Source: Rhodocyclales bacterium (GTDB lineage Bacteria > Pseudomonadota > Gammaproteobacteria > Burkholderiales > Rhodocyclaceae). From it: a stretch of DNA of 46,468 nt. The stretch spans positions 1 through 46,468 of the forward strand of contig JACRIY010000088.1 of the NCBI GenBank assembly GCA_016235805.1, in the 5' to 3' direction. Under the pieces are notes generated by a model. It had not been told where the DNA came from and did no database searches. It saw nothing but the letters and a program-made list of their open reading frames with translations. The translations under genes and the position numbers were made by a program. This document shows positions 23,043-31,139 of this stretch, piece by piece (positions within the stretch are counted from its first letter, which is position 1; every line of letters starts with the position of its first letter).

Positions 23043-25327
23043 GAAGGTCTTGCCGTATCGCCGGATGCGGCGATGCGGGCTTCGATCTCGCTAAGCAACT
23101 GTTCCAGCTTTTCCGCCAAAAGGCCAGCCATGTCCATCGCGTCGGGACTCGCGGCGCGCGCGGCCGTTTCGGTGCGCCCTGCCAGGACATGCAATTCTTC
23201 CGCGAACAGGCTGGCACTCGCGCCCTTGATCGAATGTGCGACGAAGGCGATCCGTTCCATGTCCGCGCTTGCCCGGGCCTCCCGCAGTTCCGCCAAGGTT
23301 GTCGTCTGGCTATTGATTGCGATGACGAGCATCCTGATCAGGAAGCCCGGACGCTTGGCATGAACCTGCTCAAGCCGCGCCAGGTCCAACGCAGGAGGAC
23401 GCTCCGCCACTGGCATGTCCGGCGTCTCGGGGAGAGCACCGGAGGAGGCGTCCGGCTGCGACGTCGGCGGCATTTCCATGTTCGGCACACGGCGCGAATG
23501 ATGGCGGACCACCGAAACCAGGCTCTCGATCTCGATCGGCTTGGTCAGGGTGAACTTCATGCCGACGGCGCGGCATTTGTCGCGATCCTCGTTGAAGGCG
23601 TAGGCAGTCTGTCCGACGATGGGTAGCCCGGGGTCGATCCGGCCGATCAGGGCGGCGGCTTCCAGACCGTCCATCTCAGGCATCTGCACATCCATCAGTA
23701 CCAGATCGAAACGATCCGCACCCGATTCGACGGCATCCACCGCCTGCCGGCCATTGGCGACCAGGGTGACGCAGGCGCCTTCCTGGGCGAGGATCTCTTC
23801 CAGCACCACCCGATTCAATTCATTGTCCTCGGCCGCCAGTATCCTGATGCCAGCCAAACGCTTGCCGGCGTCGGCAGGGGACCAGACCGCAGGCGAGTCG
23901 CGGTGCGCTTCCACCATCGTCACGCAGGGCAGGCGGAACTCGAATTCGCTACCGGAGCCCGGCGTGCTCCTTGCCAGCAGTTCGCCACCCATCAGCGCCG
24001 CCAACTGGTGGCTGATCGCCAGGCCGAGCCCGGTGCCGCCATATTTGCGGGTAGTGCTGTTGTCACCCTGTTCGAATGGCAGGAAGAGCTTCGCGAGTTG
24101 TTGCTGCGACATGCCGATGCCGGTGTCGCTCACGCGGAACACCAGTTCGCCCCTGTCCAGGGACGCAGTCAGTCGCACTTCGCCATGCTCGGTGAATTTG
24201 ACGGCGTTGGACATCAGGTTGAGCAACACCTGGGATATCCGCAGGGGATCGCCGAGGAAGGCGGCGGGCAGGCTGGCATCCTTGTCGGCAACCAGCGAAA
24301 GCCTTTTCTCGTTGGCGGGTAGTGCCATCGCACTGATGGCTTCGTCCACGATCCGGCGCGGATCGACCGGAAACGCCTCGATGGTGAGCTTGCCCGCCGC
24401 GATCTTGGAAAAATCGAGCACGTCGTTGACGATCGCCATCAGCAGCCGGCCCGATTCGAGGATCCGCGAAAACATCCGGAGCGCACGCTCCCGCCCCGCA
24501 GATTCACGGTGGCCGATCTGCGCCAAACCAAGCACGCCATTCAGCGGCGTGCGGATCTCGTGGCTCATGTTGGCGAGGAATTCGCTCTTGATGTTCGCGT
24601 CGCGCTCCGCCGCGCGACGCGCCTCTTCCAGCCGCACCCGCGCCAGGTAGTCCATGCGGATCATCAGTTCGCGCCACCAGCCGATCCCGCCGGCAAGCAG
24701 GAACACGGTCGCGACGTGGTAGGCCCAGTAGGCGAACATGCCCGGCTGCTCGGCGACACCCCGATGAACCGCGAACAGGAACGCGCCGAGGACGACTGTT
24801 CCATACGGCAGGGCAATGCGGAAGCGCAGGCCGAGGATGACAAAAATATAGAACTCGATGAACGTGAAATTGAGCACCCCCACCCATGAACGGAGCCCCA
24901 TGCCGCCTTCGCGGTCGATCCCATGCAGTATCCAGAACAGTCCCAGCGCCAGCGTCACCAGCACCCCGCCCATCACCGGCTGCCAATGTTCCCGCGCGTG
25001 GCTGAAAAAAGAATAGGCGATCGCGGCGCAGAGTATCGGCGTCGCCACCGTGATCCGAAGGAGGTTTGCGGTGGCGTCGGGAAAGGCGAATCGATCGACC
25101 AGGAAATCGCCGAAGATCAGCAACAGCCCGATGCCGAGGCTGGCCTGGGCAAACCGATAGTAGTAGTCGATGTAATAGACATCGAACTGTTGTTCGAGTC
25201 GCGCGTCCCTGAAGCCCGGAAAGAAGCCCAGGGAAATTCCGTCGATGCCATACGCGTCATGAGCGGCAATGCCGGGGGACGTGGCTCCGCCGTCGCTTTT
25301 CGATTTCATGTCCGGGTCTTTGCTCAT
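23039..25327 (-). CDS. Hybrid histidine kinase with receiver and HPt domains
   Basis: This 762-residue protein has five or six membrane helices in its first 230 residues, with no recognised ligand domain, then a HisKA domain (phospho-acceptor His in NMSHEIRTPLNG), an ATPase domain (NLMSNAVKFTE, DTGIGM, GGTGLGLAIS), a receiver domain (phospho-acceptor Asp in LVLMDVQMPEMDG, Lys in LTKPIE) and an HPt domain (His in AHSIKGASASL). It would feed a separate response regulator, not encoded nearby. The start at 25327 (MSKDPDMKSKSD) is plausible but not certain. An FNR-like box lies 167 nt upstream. Confidence 0.9.
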
Positions 25328-25493
25328 GTCATTGGCCTCGCCATGCCGGGGGCGCAACCGCCGATGTCGGCTTCGGCTGGGCGCAGTTCGATTCGCCGGG
25401 ACAGATTGCGGCCACAACCATGCAGGCTATGCACAAAGTAATAGTCGATTGATTTTGAAAGGATTAGTCTAGGCTCGTGGCGATCCACGGCCT

Positions 25494-25507
25494 TTGATCC
25501 AGATCAT
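25494..25507. promoter_or_regulatory. FNR/ANR-like box in the kinase-cytochrome spacer
   Basis: TTGATCCAGATCAT matches the TTGAT-N4-ATCAA consensus in nine of ten defined positions. It lies in the 305-nt spacer 25328-25632, 167 nt upstream of the kinase start. The rest of the spacer holds the cytochrome terminator; I see no other clear element in it. Confidence 0.4.
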
Positions 25508-25582
25508 CGATCCAGCGTTGCGCTACGCCCGTCGGCAGCGGCGGGACACGGAGGGAGGGTCCCTGCCGTGGATGGCAAAACC

Positions 25583-25606
25583 AAAGGGACCGCGAGCGGT
25601 CCCTTT
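25583..25606 (-). terminator. Intrinsic terminator after the cytochrome c gene
   Basis: AAAGGGACCG and CGGTCCCTTT form a perfect 10-bp stem with loop CGAG; on the minus strand it is followed by GGTTTTG. It lies 26 nt past the cytochrome stop codon. Confidence 0.75.
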
Positions 25607-25632
25607 CAGAAGACGCCGGCAGTGCGGCCGGA

Positions 25633-26073
25633 TTACTTCTTCGCGGCGGGTTCCTTGAAACTGGCGCCCGACTTGTTCGCCATGTAAACGATGGTGCGCG
25701 CCAGTTCCACATCGTTCGCGTCCGAGGCGCCGCGCGGCGGCATGGCGTTCTTGCCGGCGATCGCCGATTTCATCAGGCCGTCGAGGCCCAGCGCGATGCG
25801 CGGTGCCCAGGCCGCCTTGTCGCCCAGTTTTGGTGCGTTGGCCACGCCGGCCTCGTGACAGGCGCCGCAAACCGCCTTGTAGATCTGCTCGCCGCTGCGG
25901 CTACCCGCTGCCGCCGCACCTGCCGCCGCGGCCATTTCCACCCGGGACACCGGCGCGATGCGCTTGCTGACGGCTTCCTCGTCACCCGCGGGCCGACCGC
26001 CCATGGCGAAAGCACTGACGGAGAGTACGAATACGCCCGCCGCAGCGAGGGTACGGCTATTCAAGTGTGCCAT
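25633..26073 (-). CDS. Monohaem cytochrome c, cytochrome c5 type
   Basis: This 146-residue periplasmic protein has a signal peptide (cleavage probably after VSAFA), a charged/Ala-rich spacer and one class-I cytochrome c domain with the haem motif CGACH and the distal Met ligand in NAMPPRG. The C-terminal VELARTIVYMANKSG helix is typical of the c5 family. It likely carries electrons to a terminal oxidase. ATG 26073 has better spacing from GGGAAG than the ATG two codons earlier. It ends at a strong terminator. Confidence 0.92.
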   Translation of the reverse strand: MAHLNSRTLAAAGVFVLSVSAFAMGGRPAGDEEAVSKRIAPVSRVEMAAAAGAAAAGSRSGEQIYKAVCGACHEAGVANAPKLGDKAAWAPRIALGLDGLMKSAIAGKNAMPPRGASDANDVELARTIVYMANKSGASFKEPAAKK

Positions 26074-26108
26074 GAGCATCTTCCCGAGAGAGTCGAACAG
26101 AGGGCGAG

Positions 26109-26114
26109 ATTATA
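26109..26114 (-). promoter_or_regulatory. Candidate -10 for the cytochrome c gene
   Basis: A perfect TATAAT on the minus strand, 35 nt from the ATG. The -35 region is poor. Confidence 0.4.
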
Positions 26115-26133
26115 GCGGAATCGCCCGCCGCCA

Positions 26134-26163
26134 TTGGACGCAGCCACCCGAACGCGCTATGCT
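26134..26163 (+). promoter_or_regulatory. Candidate promoter for tRNA-Arg
   Basis: TTGGAC at 26134-26139 and TATGCT at 26158-26163 with 18 bp between them, 13 nt before the mature tRNA 5' end. Confidence 0.4.
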
Positions 26164-26176
26164 TCGCCCCCTCCGC

Positions 26177-26252
26177 GCGCTCGTAGCTCAATGGATAGAG
26201 TACTGGCCTCCGAAGCCAGGGGTTGTGGGTTCGATCCCCGCCGAGCGCGCCA
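26177..26252 (+). tRNA. tRNA-Arg (anticodon CCG)
   Basis: A cloverleaf of 76 nt: acceptor GCGCTCG pairs with CGAGCGC, followed by discriminator G and an encoded CCA. The D arm is GCTC/GAGT, the anticodon stem CTGGC/GCCAG with loop CTCCGAA (anticodon CCG, reading CGG), and the T-loop has TTCGATC. It is transcribed toward the convergent HNH gene. Confidence 0.96.
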
Positions 26253-26336
26253 AATTTTCGTTTCACCGATCTTCGCTACGAGCGAATTCCATCCGCGACA
26301 GTTCCCGATACCGATTCCGTTGCGCCCGATGCGGGG

Positions 26337-27248
26337 TCAGCCCAGGCTGCGCTGCGGACTCTTGAACACCTGTTTGCGGTGCCAGTCGAGAAACTCGGGC
26401 TGCGGCATGTAGTCACGACTTTGCGGCAGGATCAGGCTGGCGCCGTGATAGGCCAGCATTTTCTCGGCCGAGTCGTCGCTGCCGTTGAGGTGCTGGCTGA
26501 AGATCATCTGGTAGCTGTCGGGCAGGATGGTGAAGGCGCCGAGATCGAACACCTTGTGGTGCAGGGAGCACAGGGCGATGCCGTTGGGAACGACGTCCGG
26601 GCCCTTCGCCTGGAACCACTTGATGTGCGCCGCTTCGAGCCCGATCGGCTGGTGCCCCAGGCGCAGGTTGTGGCCGCAGACGCCGCAGCGGTACTGGTAG
26701 GCCAGCAGCACCTTCTCCCGAAACGCCGGATCGCGCCGCCGCAGCTGCTCCACTGTTGATGCCGCTTCTGTCAGGTGCGCCGGCAGGCCCACTGCGGCGA
26801 GCACATCCGGGCGGATCGACTCCGGGAAGTGGGCATCGACGATGCGCCGGGCGATGGTGGCGAGCAGTTGCGGATCGCGGATCAGGGCCTCGCGCACGGC
26901 CGTCGGGAATCCGCCGCGAACATGGTGTGCGCGCAACTCGCCCAGGGTCGGTGTCGCCGACGGTGGTCGGGTCAGGATGCTTGGCGGGCCTTCAAGTTGC
27001 CAAAGGCCATCGGTCTGCAGGTGCCAGAAGGGATGGTGGCGGGAACTCCCCGATCCATCGGGGCCGAGCTCGTCGAGCAAGGCTTTCAGGTGAGGTTCTG
27101 CCTCGTTCCAGTCTATCGTCGCCGTATCGCCAGCGCCGACTTTTGCGAGCGCGTACAGGACCAGAAGCGGTTTATGCACCGCACGCTGGTCGCCGCGCTG
27201 CCAGACGCGCATGCGGTCGAATGCCCCGAGGATCTCATCGCGTGTCAT
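26337..27248 (-). CDS. HNH endonuclease resembling phosphorothioate-DNA-binding type IV restriction enzymes
   Basis: This 303-residue protein has an N-terminal region with HKPLLVLYALAKV, a middle part like the sulfur-binding (SBD) domain of ScoMcrA-type enzymes, and a C-terminal HNH nuclease with CGVCG, EAAHIKWFQAKG and GIALCSLHHKVFDLGAF, ending WHRKQVFKSPQR. Members of this family cut DNA carrying phosphorothioate modification. It overlaps the upstream HIT gene by ATGA and is therefore coupled to it. No dnd modification genes are in the window, consistent with a solitary type IV enzyme. An R2 repeat encodes AKVGAGDTA. Confidence 0.85.
   Translation of the reverse strand: MTRDEILGAFDRMRVWQRGDQRAVHKPLLVLYALAKVGAGDTATIDWNEAEPHLKALLDELGPDGSGSSRHHPFWHLQTDGLWQLEGPPSILTRPPSATPTLGELRAHHVRGGFPTAVREALIRDPQLLATIARRIVDAHFPESIRPDVLAAVGLPAHLTEAASTVEQLRRRDPAFREKVLLAYQYRCGVCGHNLRLGHQPIGLEAAHIKWFQAKGPDVVPNGIALCSLHHKVFDLGAFTILPDSYQMIFSQHLNGSDDSAEKMLAYHGASLILPQSRDYMPQPEFLDWHRKQVFKSPQRSLG
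27121..27144 (-). repeat. Dispersed repeat R2, copy 6 (inside the HNH gene)
   Basis: GCCGTATCGCCAGCGCCGAC then TTTT on the plus strand; the core is on the minus strand, encoding KVGAGDTA. One mismatch to the core. Confidence 0.75.
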
Positions 27249-27625
27249 GGCCAGTATTTGGCCTTCTCCGGCAACACCCAGCGCACGCCGCCGCGCGGAT
27301 CGCGGCCGTCACCGGCATAGCGCGGGATCAGGTGAATGTGCAGGTGGCCGACGGTCTGCCCGGCGGCGGGACCGTCGTTGATGCCGATGTTGTAGGCATC
27401 GGGACGGAGCTCGGCGTCGAGCCTGGCCTTGGCCTCGTCCAGCAGGCGCAGCATCTCTTCGCGTTCGGCGGCAGTGGTCTCGAAGAACGAACGGACATGG
27501 CGGCGCGGGATGATCAGCGTGTGACCGGGCGACACCGGAAAGCCGTCGCTGATTGCGGCGGCCAGGGTGGTTTCGCCGACGATGCGAGCCGACGCTACGG
27601 TGCAGAACGGGCAGGGGCGATTCAT
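27245..27625 (-). CDS. HIT-family nucleotide hydrolase
   Basis: This 126-residue protein has the histidine-triad motif HLHIHLIPRY, a zinc-type CPFC at the N-terminus, GHTLIIPRRH and a C-terminal DPRGGVRWVLPEKAKYW extension. HIT proteins hydrolyse or transfer nucleoside phosphoramidates or dinucleoside polyphosphates; the substrate here is unknown. Its stop is coupled (ATGA) to the HNH nuclease gene. No Shine-Dalgarno precedes the ATG at 27625; instead the stop of a 7-codon frame overlaps it. Confidence 0.88.
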   Translation of the reverse strand: MNRPCPFCTVASARIVGETTLAAAISDGFPVSPGHTLIIPRRHVRSFFETTAAEREEMLRLLDEAKARLDAELRPDAYNIGINDGPAAGQTVGHLHIHLIPRYAGDGRDPRGGVRWVLPEKAKYWP

Positions 27626-27645
27626 GCGGGAGGAGCTGTGTTCAT
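27622..27645 (-). other. Possible 7-codon leader frame before the HIT gene
   Basis: ATG at 27645 opens MNTAPPA and its TGA overlaps the HIT ATG (ATGA). GGAA lies a few bases upstream of the leader ATG, whereas the HIT ATG itself has no ribosome site, so coupling through this frame is plausible. It is also short enough to be chance. Confidence 0.3.
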
Positions 27646-27695
27646 GTCACGTTCCGGATGGCTGAAAGCGGCCGCCGTGACCGCGGCTCGCTTGC

Positions 27696-28586
27696 TCAAC
27701 GGTTGCTTTCCAGCAACCGGACCAGCGCGTGGATGGTGCGATTGACCGGCGTGGCGATGCCCAGCGCCGCGCCGCGTCGCAACACGTAGCCGTTGATGTG
27801 GTCGATCTCGCTTCTCCGGCCGCGGGCGACGTCGTGGGCGGTCGAGGATTTCTGTGTCGCCATCGAGGCCGCAATGCCGGCCACCGCGGCGCGAATGTCG
27901 CCGGGCACCGCGACACCGTCGGCCTGTGCCACGGCTAGGCATTCGGCGACGATGTCGTCCATCACGCCGGCGATGCCTTCGCCCGGCGCAATGCGGCCGT
28001 AGGGCAACTGGGTGATGGCCGAGAGGCCGTTGTAGACGCAATTGATGATCAGCTTGGCCCACAGGGCGCCGGCGACGTTGTCGGAGACCGTTACCGGCAC
28101 GCCGGCCAGGGCGAATTCGGCGATGACATCGGCGCCGCGGTCGAAGGGCCCGATCACCAGTTCGCCGCGCCCGTGGTGGCGCAGGTGGCCCGGGCCTGCC
28201 ATCTCGGTGGCGACGTAGACCACGGCCGGATGCACCGGCCGACCCAGCGCCGCCTGCAGGCGTTCGGCATTGTCGTAGCCGTTCTGCAGGCTCAGTACGA
28301 TGGCATCAGGCGACAGATGCGGCGCCATTTCGGCGGCCGCCTGCAAGCTGTCGGTGGACTTCACGCAGCACAGCACCATGTCGGCGCCGGCGATGCCGCC
28401 GGCGTCGGTGCGCGCCGTCACCCTGACGTGCTCCTGGAAACTCAGGGTTTCCATGTAAAGGCCGTCGCGATTGATGGCATCGGCATGCTGCGGGCGGCCG
28501 ATCAGGACCACTTCGCGGCCGGCCCGCGCCAGCATGCCGCCGTAGAAACAGCCGACGGCGCCGGCGCCAAGAACAGCGGTCTTCAC
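27696..28586 (-). CDS. 2-dehydropantoate 2-reductase family protein (PanE/ApbA)
   Basis: This 296-residue NADPH-dependent reductase has the Rossmann motif MKTAVLGAGAVGCFYGG, the Lys/Asn active-site stretches CVKSTDS, SLQNGYDNAE and KLIINCVYNGLSAI, and a C-terminal EIDHINGYVLRRGAALG. The family makes pantoate for coenzyme A, but paralogues act on other 2-oxo acids, so the substrate is not certain. It follows the hemerythrin gene by 4 nt and precedes the HIT gene by 70 nt. Confidence 0.88.
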   Translation of the reverse strand: MKTAVLGAGAVGCFYGGMLARAGREVVLIGRPQHADAINRDGLYMETLSFQEHVRVTARTDAGGIAGADMVLCCVKSTDSLQAAAEMAPHLSPDAIVLSLQNGYDNAERLQAALGRPVHPAVVYVATEMAGPGHLRHHGRGELVIGPFDRGADVIAEFALAGVPVTVSDNVAGALWAKLIINCVYNGLSAITQLPYGRIAPGEGIAGVMDDIVAECLAVAQADGVAVPGDIRAAVAGIAASMATQKSSTAHDVARGRRSEIDHINGYVLRRGAALGIATPVNRTIHALVRLLESNR

Positions 28587-28590
28587 GGCC

Positions 28591-28998
28591 TCAGCGACCC
28601 AGCTTGGCCGCGGCGAAGCGCGCCGTGACGGTGTCCATGCTGCCGATGTGCGCCACCAGCCATTCGCCGACGCCGATCTCCAGCCAGTGGCACAGTGCGC
28701 CCAGGTCGCCGTCCTGTTTCCAGAGCGCGATGCGCTGGATCATGTCGGCCAGCACGCCGTCGTGCTCCTCCTTGTGCACTTCATACACGGGAAAGCCTGT
28801 TTCTCGCATCACCTGCTCCTCGTCGGCGAAGTGGCGCACGGTATGGGCGTGAAGCTCGTCCAGCATGACGTCGATGCCGGCCGTGGTGCCGGTGGCGATT
28901 CGCGCGAGCAGCTTCTCGCGCAGTTCGGCGAATTCCTGATGATCGTGGTTCATGAAGTCGAGCGCGACCTGCGGAAAGGAAAGGCGATGGGTGTTCAT
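28591..28998 (-). CDS. Bacteriohemerythrin
   Basis: This 135-residue protein binds a di-iron centre for O2. The family ligand pattern is present: NHDHQEF, HTVRHFADEE, HKEEHDG and a late HIGSMD. Roles in the family include oxygen carriage to oxidases and oxygen sensing. ATG 28998 (MNTHRLSFPQVALDFMNHDH) is the best fit to the family; an in-frame ATG at 29019 and a longer open frame exist. It is first in the run hemerythrin-panE-HIT-HNH. Confidence 0.9.
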   Translation of the reverse strand: MNTHRLSFPQVALDFMNHDHQEFAELREKLLARIATGTTAGIDVMLDELHAHTVRHFADEEQVMRETGFPVYEVHKEEHDGVLADMIQRIALWKQDGDLGALCHWLEIGVGEWLVAHIGSMDTVTARFAAAKLGR

Positions 28999-29048
28999 GG
29001 CAGGCGTGTTCCCTTGCATGGCCTTGCGCTGGGCGGGCCGAATCGACA

Positions 29049-29084
29049 AATTGCCGGACCCAGGGGTCGGCGCTGCCGGCAATT
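29049..29084. repeat. Hairpin with R2-like core (copy 7)
   Basis: AATTGCCGG (29049-29057) pairs perfectly with CCGGCAATT (29076-29084). The loop and right arm contain GGTCGGCGCTGCCGGC, a degenerate R2 core. It sits between the hemerythrin and the first chemoreceptor gene. Confidence 0.55.
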
Positions 29085-29171
29085 CTAGTATGGGCGACAA
29101 GTTTGCGGCGCGTGCGGGCAGGCGCCATGGATGCTGCGGCGCCGGGGTCGGGAGTATAAGGCCGTTGGCAT

Positions 29172-30791
29172 TTATGCCTTGGCCCGGCGACCTGCGCGTT
29201 CGGTCTCCGAAATGCGGAAGAAGGTCATGAGTTCCTGCAACTGCTCCGCCTGGCCGCCCATTTGTTCGGCGGTGGCGGCCAGTTCCTCGGAAGCCGAGGC
29301 GTTCTGCTGCGTGGCCTTGTTCAGTTGTCCCATGGCGCCGTTGATCTGGCCCACGCCGGCACTCTGTTCCTGGCTGGCGGCGGCGATCTCCTGCACCAGG
29401 TCGGAGGTCTTCCTGATGCTGGGCACCATCTCGTCGAGCAGCTTGCCGGCCTTCTCGGCCATCGTCACGCTGGAACCGGCCAGTTGCCCGATCTCCCGGG
29501 CGGCGACCTGGCTGCGTTCGGCCAGCTTCCTGACTTCGGCGGCGACCACCGCGAAGCCCTTGCCGTGCTCGCCGGCGCGTGCCGCTTCGATCGCGGCGTT
29601 CAAGGCCAGCAGGTTAGTCTGGTAGGCGATGTCGTCGATGATGCCGATCTTGCCGGCGATGGACTTCATGGCTTCGACGGTGTCCCGGACGGCCTTGCCG
29701 CCCTGCTCGGCTTCGACAGCGGACTTGGTGGCCATGTTGTCGGTGACTCGGGCGTTCTCGGTGTTCTGCGTGATGCTGGCGGTCATCTGCTCGATGGACG
29801 CCGTAGTCTCTTCGACCGAAGCCGCCTGTTCGCTGGAGGACTGCGACAGGGACTGCGCCGTGGCCGAGACCTGGTCGGAGGCATTGGAGAGGGCATCTGC
29901 CGAAACCTTTACCTCGCCGATGATCTGGTTGAGCCGGCCGACCAGGTCACGCAGTCCCGCGAGCACGCTGCTCTTGTCTCCCGGGCGGAGGTGAATGTCG
30001 ACCGACAGGTCGCCGTTCGCCACCTGGTTAACCATCTTGGCGGCATAGGCGGGTTCGCAGCCGAGTTGGCGCCCGATACCGGTACCGATGCGCCACATGG
30101 CCACGCCGAGGAAAGTCATGATGGCCAAGGCGATGCCCCCGAGGATGGTGCCCTGGCGGCGGAACTCGGTTTCGACGTCGTCGATGTAGATGCCCGACCC
30201 GATGACCCAGCCCCAGGCGTCAATCTTTTTCACGAACGACAACTTGAGGTAGAGCTCGTCGGTGACGCCGCCACCGGTCTTGGGTTTCGGCCACATGTAT
30301 TCGACATAGCCCTGCCCGGCCTTTTCCACTACCTGGTTGAAACTGACGAAGAGGTTCCTGCCGTCCAGCGCAATGGATGTTCCGCCGCTGCCCGGCTGCA
30401 TCGAGGTGGCCTTGTTGAACTTGGGATCGTCCAGCACCTTGCCGTCCAGGGCAGGCACCGTCGGGTGCATGATCATCTTCGGTACCGGCTTGCCGAGGTC
30501 GTTGATCCAGAAGTACTCGGTATTTTCGTAGCGCAATTCCTTGATGGCGCGGATAGCCTGCGCCTGCGCGTCGTCCAGGGAGAGCTTGCCGGTCTTTTCC
30601 AGGCCATGGAAGCCTTCGGCCAGCTTGTGGGCGACCTCGACCAGGGCCTTGGTCTTCTGTTTGCGGCCTTCGATCAGGTTATTGCGTACCTGCATGACCG
30701 AGACCACGCAAAGCAGCAGCAAGCCAAGCAGCATGACCGCGGAAAGAAGCAGCATCCGTACGCGGACGTTGGATAGTCTGGAGAGGTTCAT
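29172..30791 (-). CDS. Methyl-accepting chemotaxis protein with Cache sensor (MCP1)
   Basis: This 539-residue chemoreceptor has membrane helices at about 10-32 and 190-210, a periplasmic single-Cache-type domain between them ([38 protein letters not shown]), a HAMP-like linker and a cytoplasmic signalling domain with the conserved hairpin tip [16 protein letters not shown]. Cache domains of this type usually bind small organic acids. Start 30791 ([11 protein letters not shown]) has GGAG 8 nt upstream. It lies downstream of the other two receptors, with two copies of a leader element in the 348-nt spacer before it. Confidence 0.93.
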   Translation of the reverse strand: MNLSRLSNVRVRMLLLSAVMLLGLLLLCVVSVMQVRNNLIEGRKQKTKALVEVAHKLAEGFHGLEKTGKLSLDDAQAQAIRAIKELRYENTEYFWINDLGKPVPKMIMHPTVPALDGKVLDDPKFNKATSMQPGSGGTSIALDGRNLFVSFNQVVEKAGQGYVEYMWPKPKTGGGVTDELYLKLSFVKKIDAWGWVIGSGIYIDDVETEFRRQGTILGGIALAIMTFLGVAMWRIGTGIGRQLGCEPAYAAKMVNQVANGDLSVDIHLRPGDKSSVLAGLRDLVGRLNQIIGEVKVSADALSNASDQVSATAQSLSQSSSEQAASVEETTASIEQMTASITQNTENARVTDNMATKSAVEAEQGGKAVRDTVEAMKSIAGKIGIIDDIAYQTNLLALNAAIEAARAGEHGKGFAVVAAEVRKLAERSQVAAREIGQLAGSSVTMAEKAGKLLDEMVPSIRKTSDLVQEIAAASQEQSAGVGQINGAMGQLNKATQQNASASEELAATAEQMGGQAEQLQELMTFFRISETERAGRRAKA

Positions 30792-30845
30792 TTCCGGCTC
30801 CCGTGGCAACCATGGGATTGTTCCGGGCCGGCTGGGATCCGGAAC

Positions 30846-30890
30846 GCCCATGCGTTAGTAATACCGGGCCGGGATCTCCTCCGTGGCCGC
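30846..30890 (-). repeat. Chemoreceptor leader element, copy 1 (diverged)
   Basis: On the minus strand it contains ACGGAGG, CCCGG and GTATTACTAACGCATGGGCG, resembling the copies at 31075 and 34335. It lies 55 nt upstream of the MCP1 start in the 30792-31139 spacer. Confidence 0.4.
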
Positions 30891-31074
30891 GGTCTCACAT
30901 GCAATCGGCTGGCGCCCGAAGGGGTGCTTAGCCGCTTCCTCCGTTACTTCCCTTTCGCGATTCCGGACGGCCTGTCGCCTTGTTCGCCGCGATCCGGCCT
31001 TTGATGCCGACGCGGTTTCATCAGCCGCGCTTTTGCTTTGAATGGCAATTAAACATGTCTTGACGATTGGACGC

Positions 31075-31125
31075 CATGCGTATTTCTACGCAGCCGCACC
31101 GTATTCCCCGCAGGGAGTGCCGCCC
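31075..31125 (-). repeat. Chemoreceptor leader element, copy 2
   Basis: On the minus strand: CCCTGCGGGGAATACG, GTGCGGC, then TGCGTAGAAATACGCATGGC. It contains the perfect hairpin TGCGTA-GAAA-TACGCA. It aligns over about 45 nt with the copy upstream of MCP3. It lies just past the MCP2 stop and 280 nt before MCP1. Confidence 0.6.
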
Positions 31126-31139
31126 AGTCGGTCCTGCGC

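Noticed and set aside
26177-28998. Genomic island integrated at tRNA-Arg with a 3'-end repeat
   Set aside because: I found no second copy of the tRNA 3' end and no integrase; the neighbouring panE and hemerythrin genes look like ordinary chromosomal genes.
30792-31139. Sigma-28 (flagellar) promoter or c-di-GMP riboswitch upstream of MCP1
   Set aside because: A GCCGATTG stretch near 30907 has no TAAA at the right spacing, and the leader lacks the recognisable GEMM riboswitch core; only the locally repeated element is reported.
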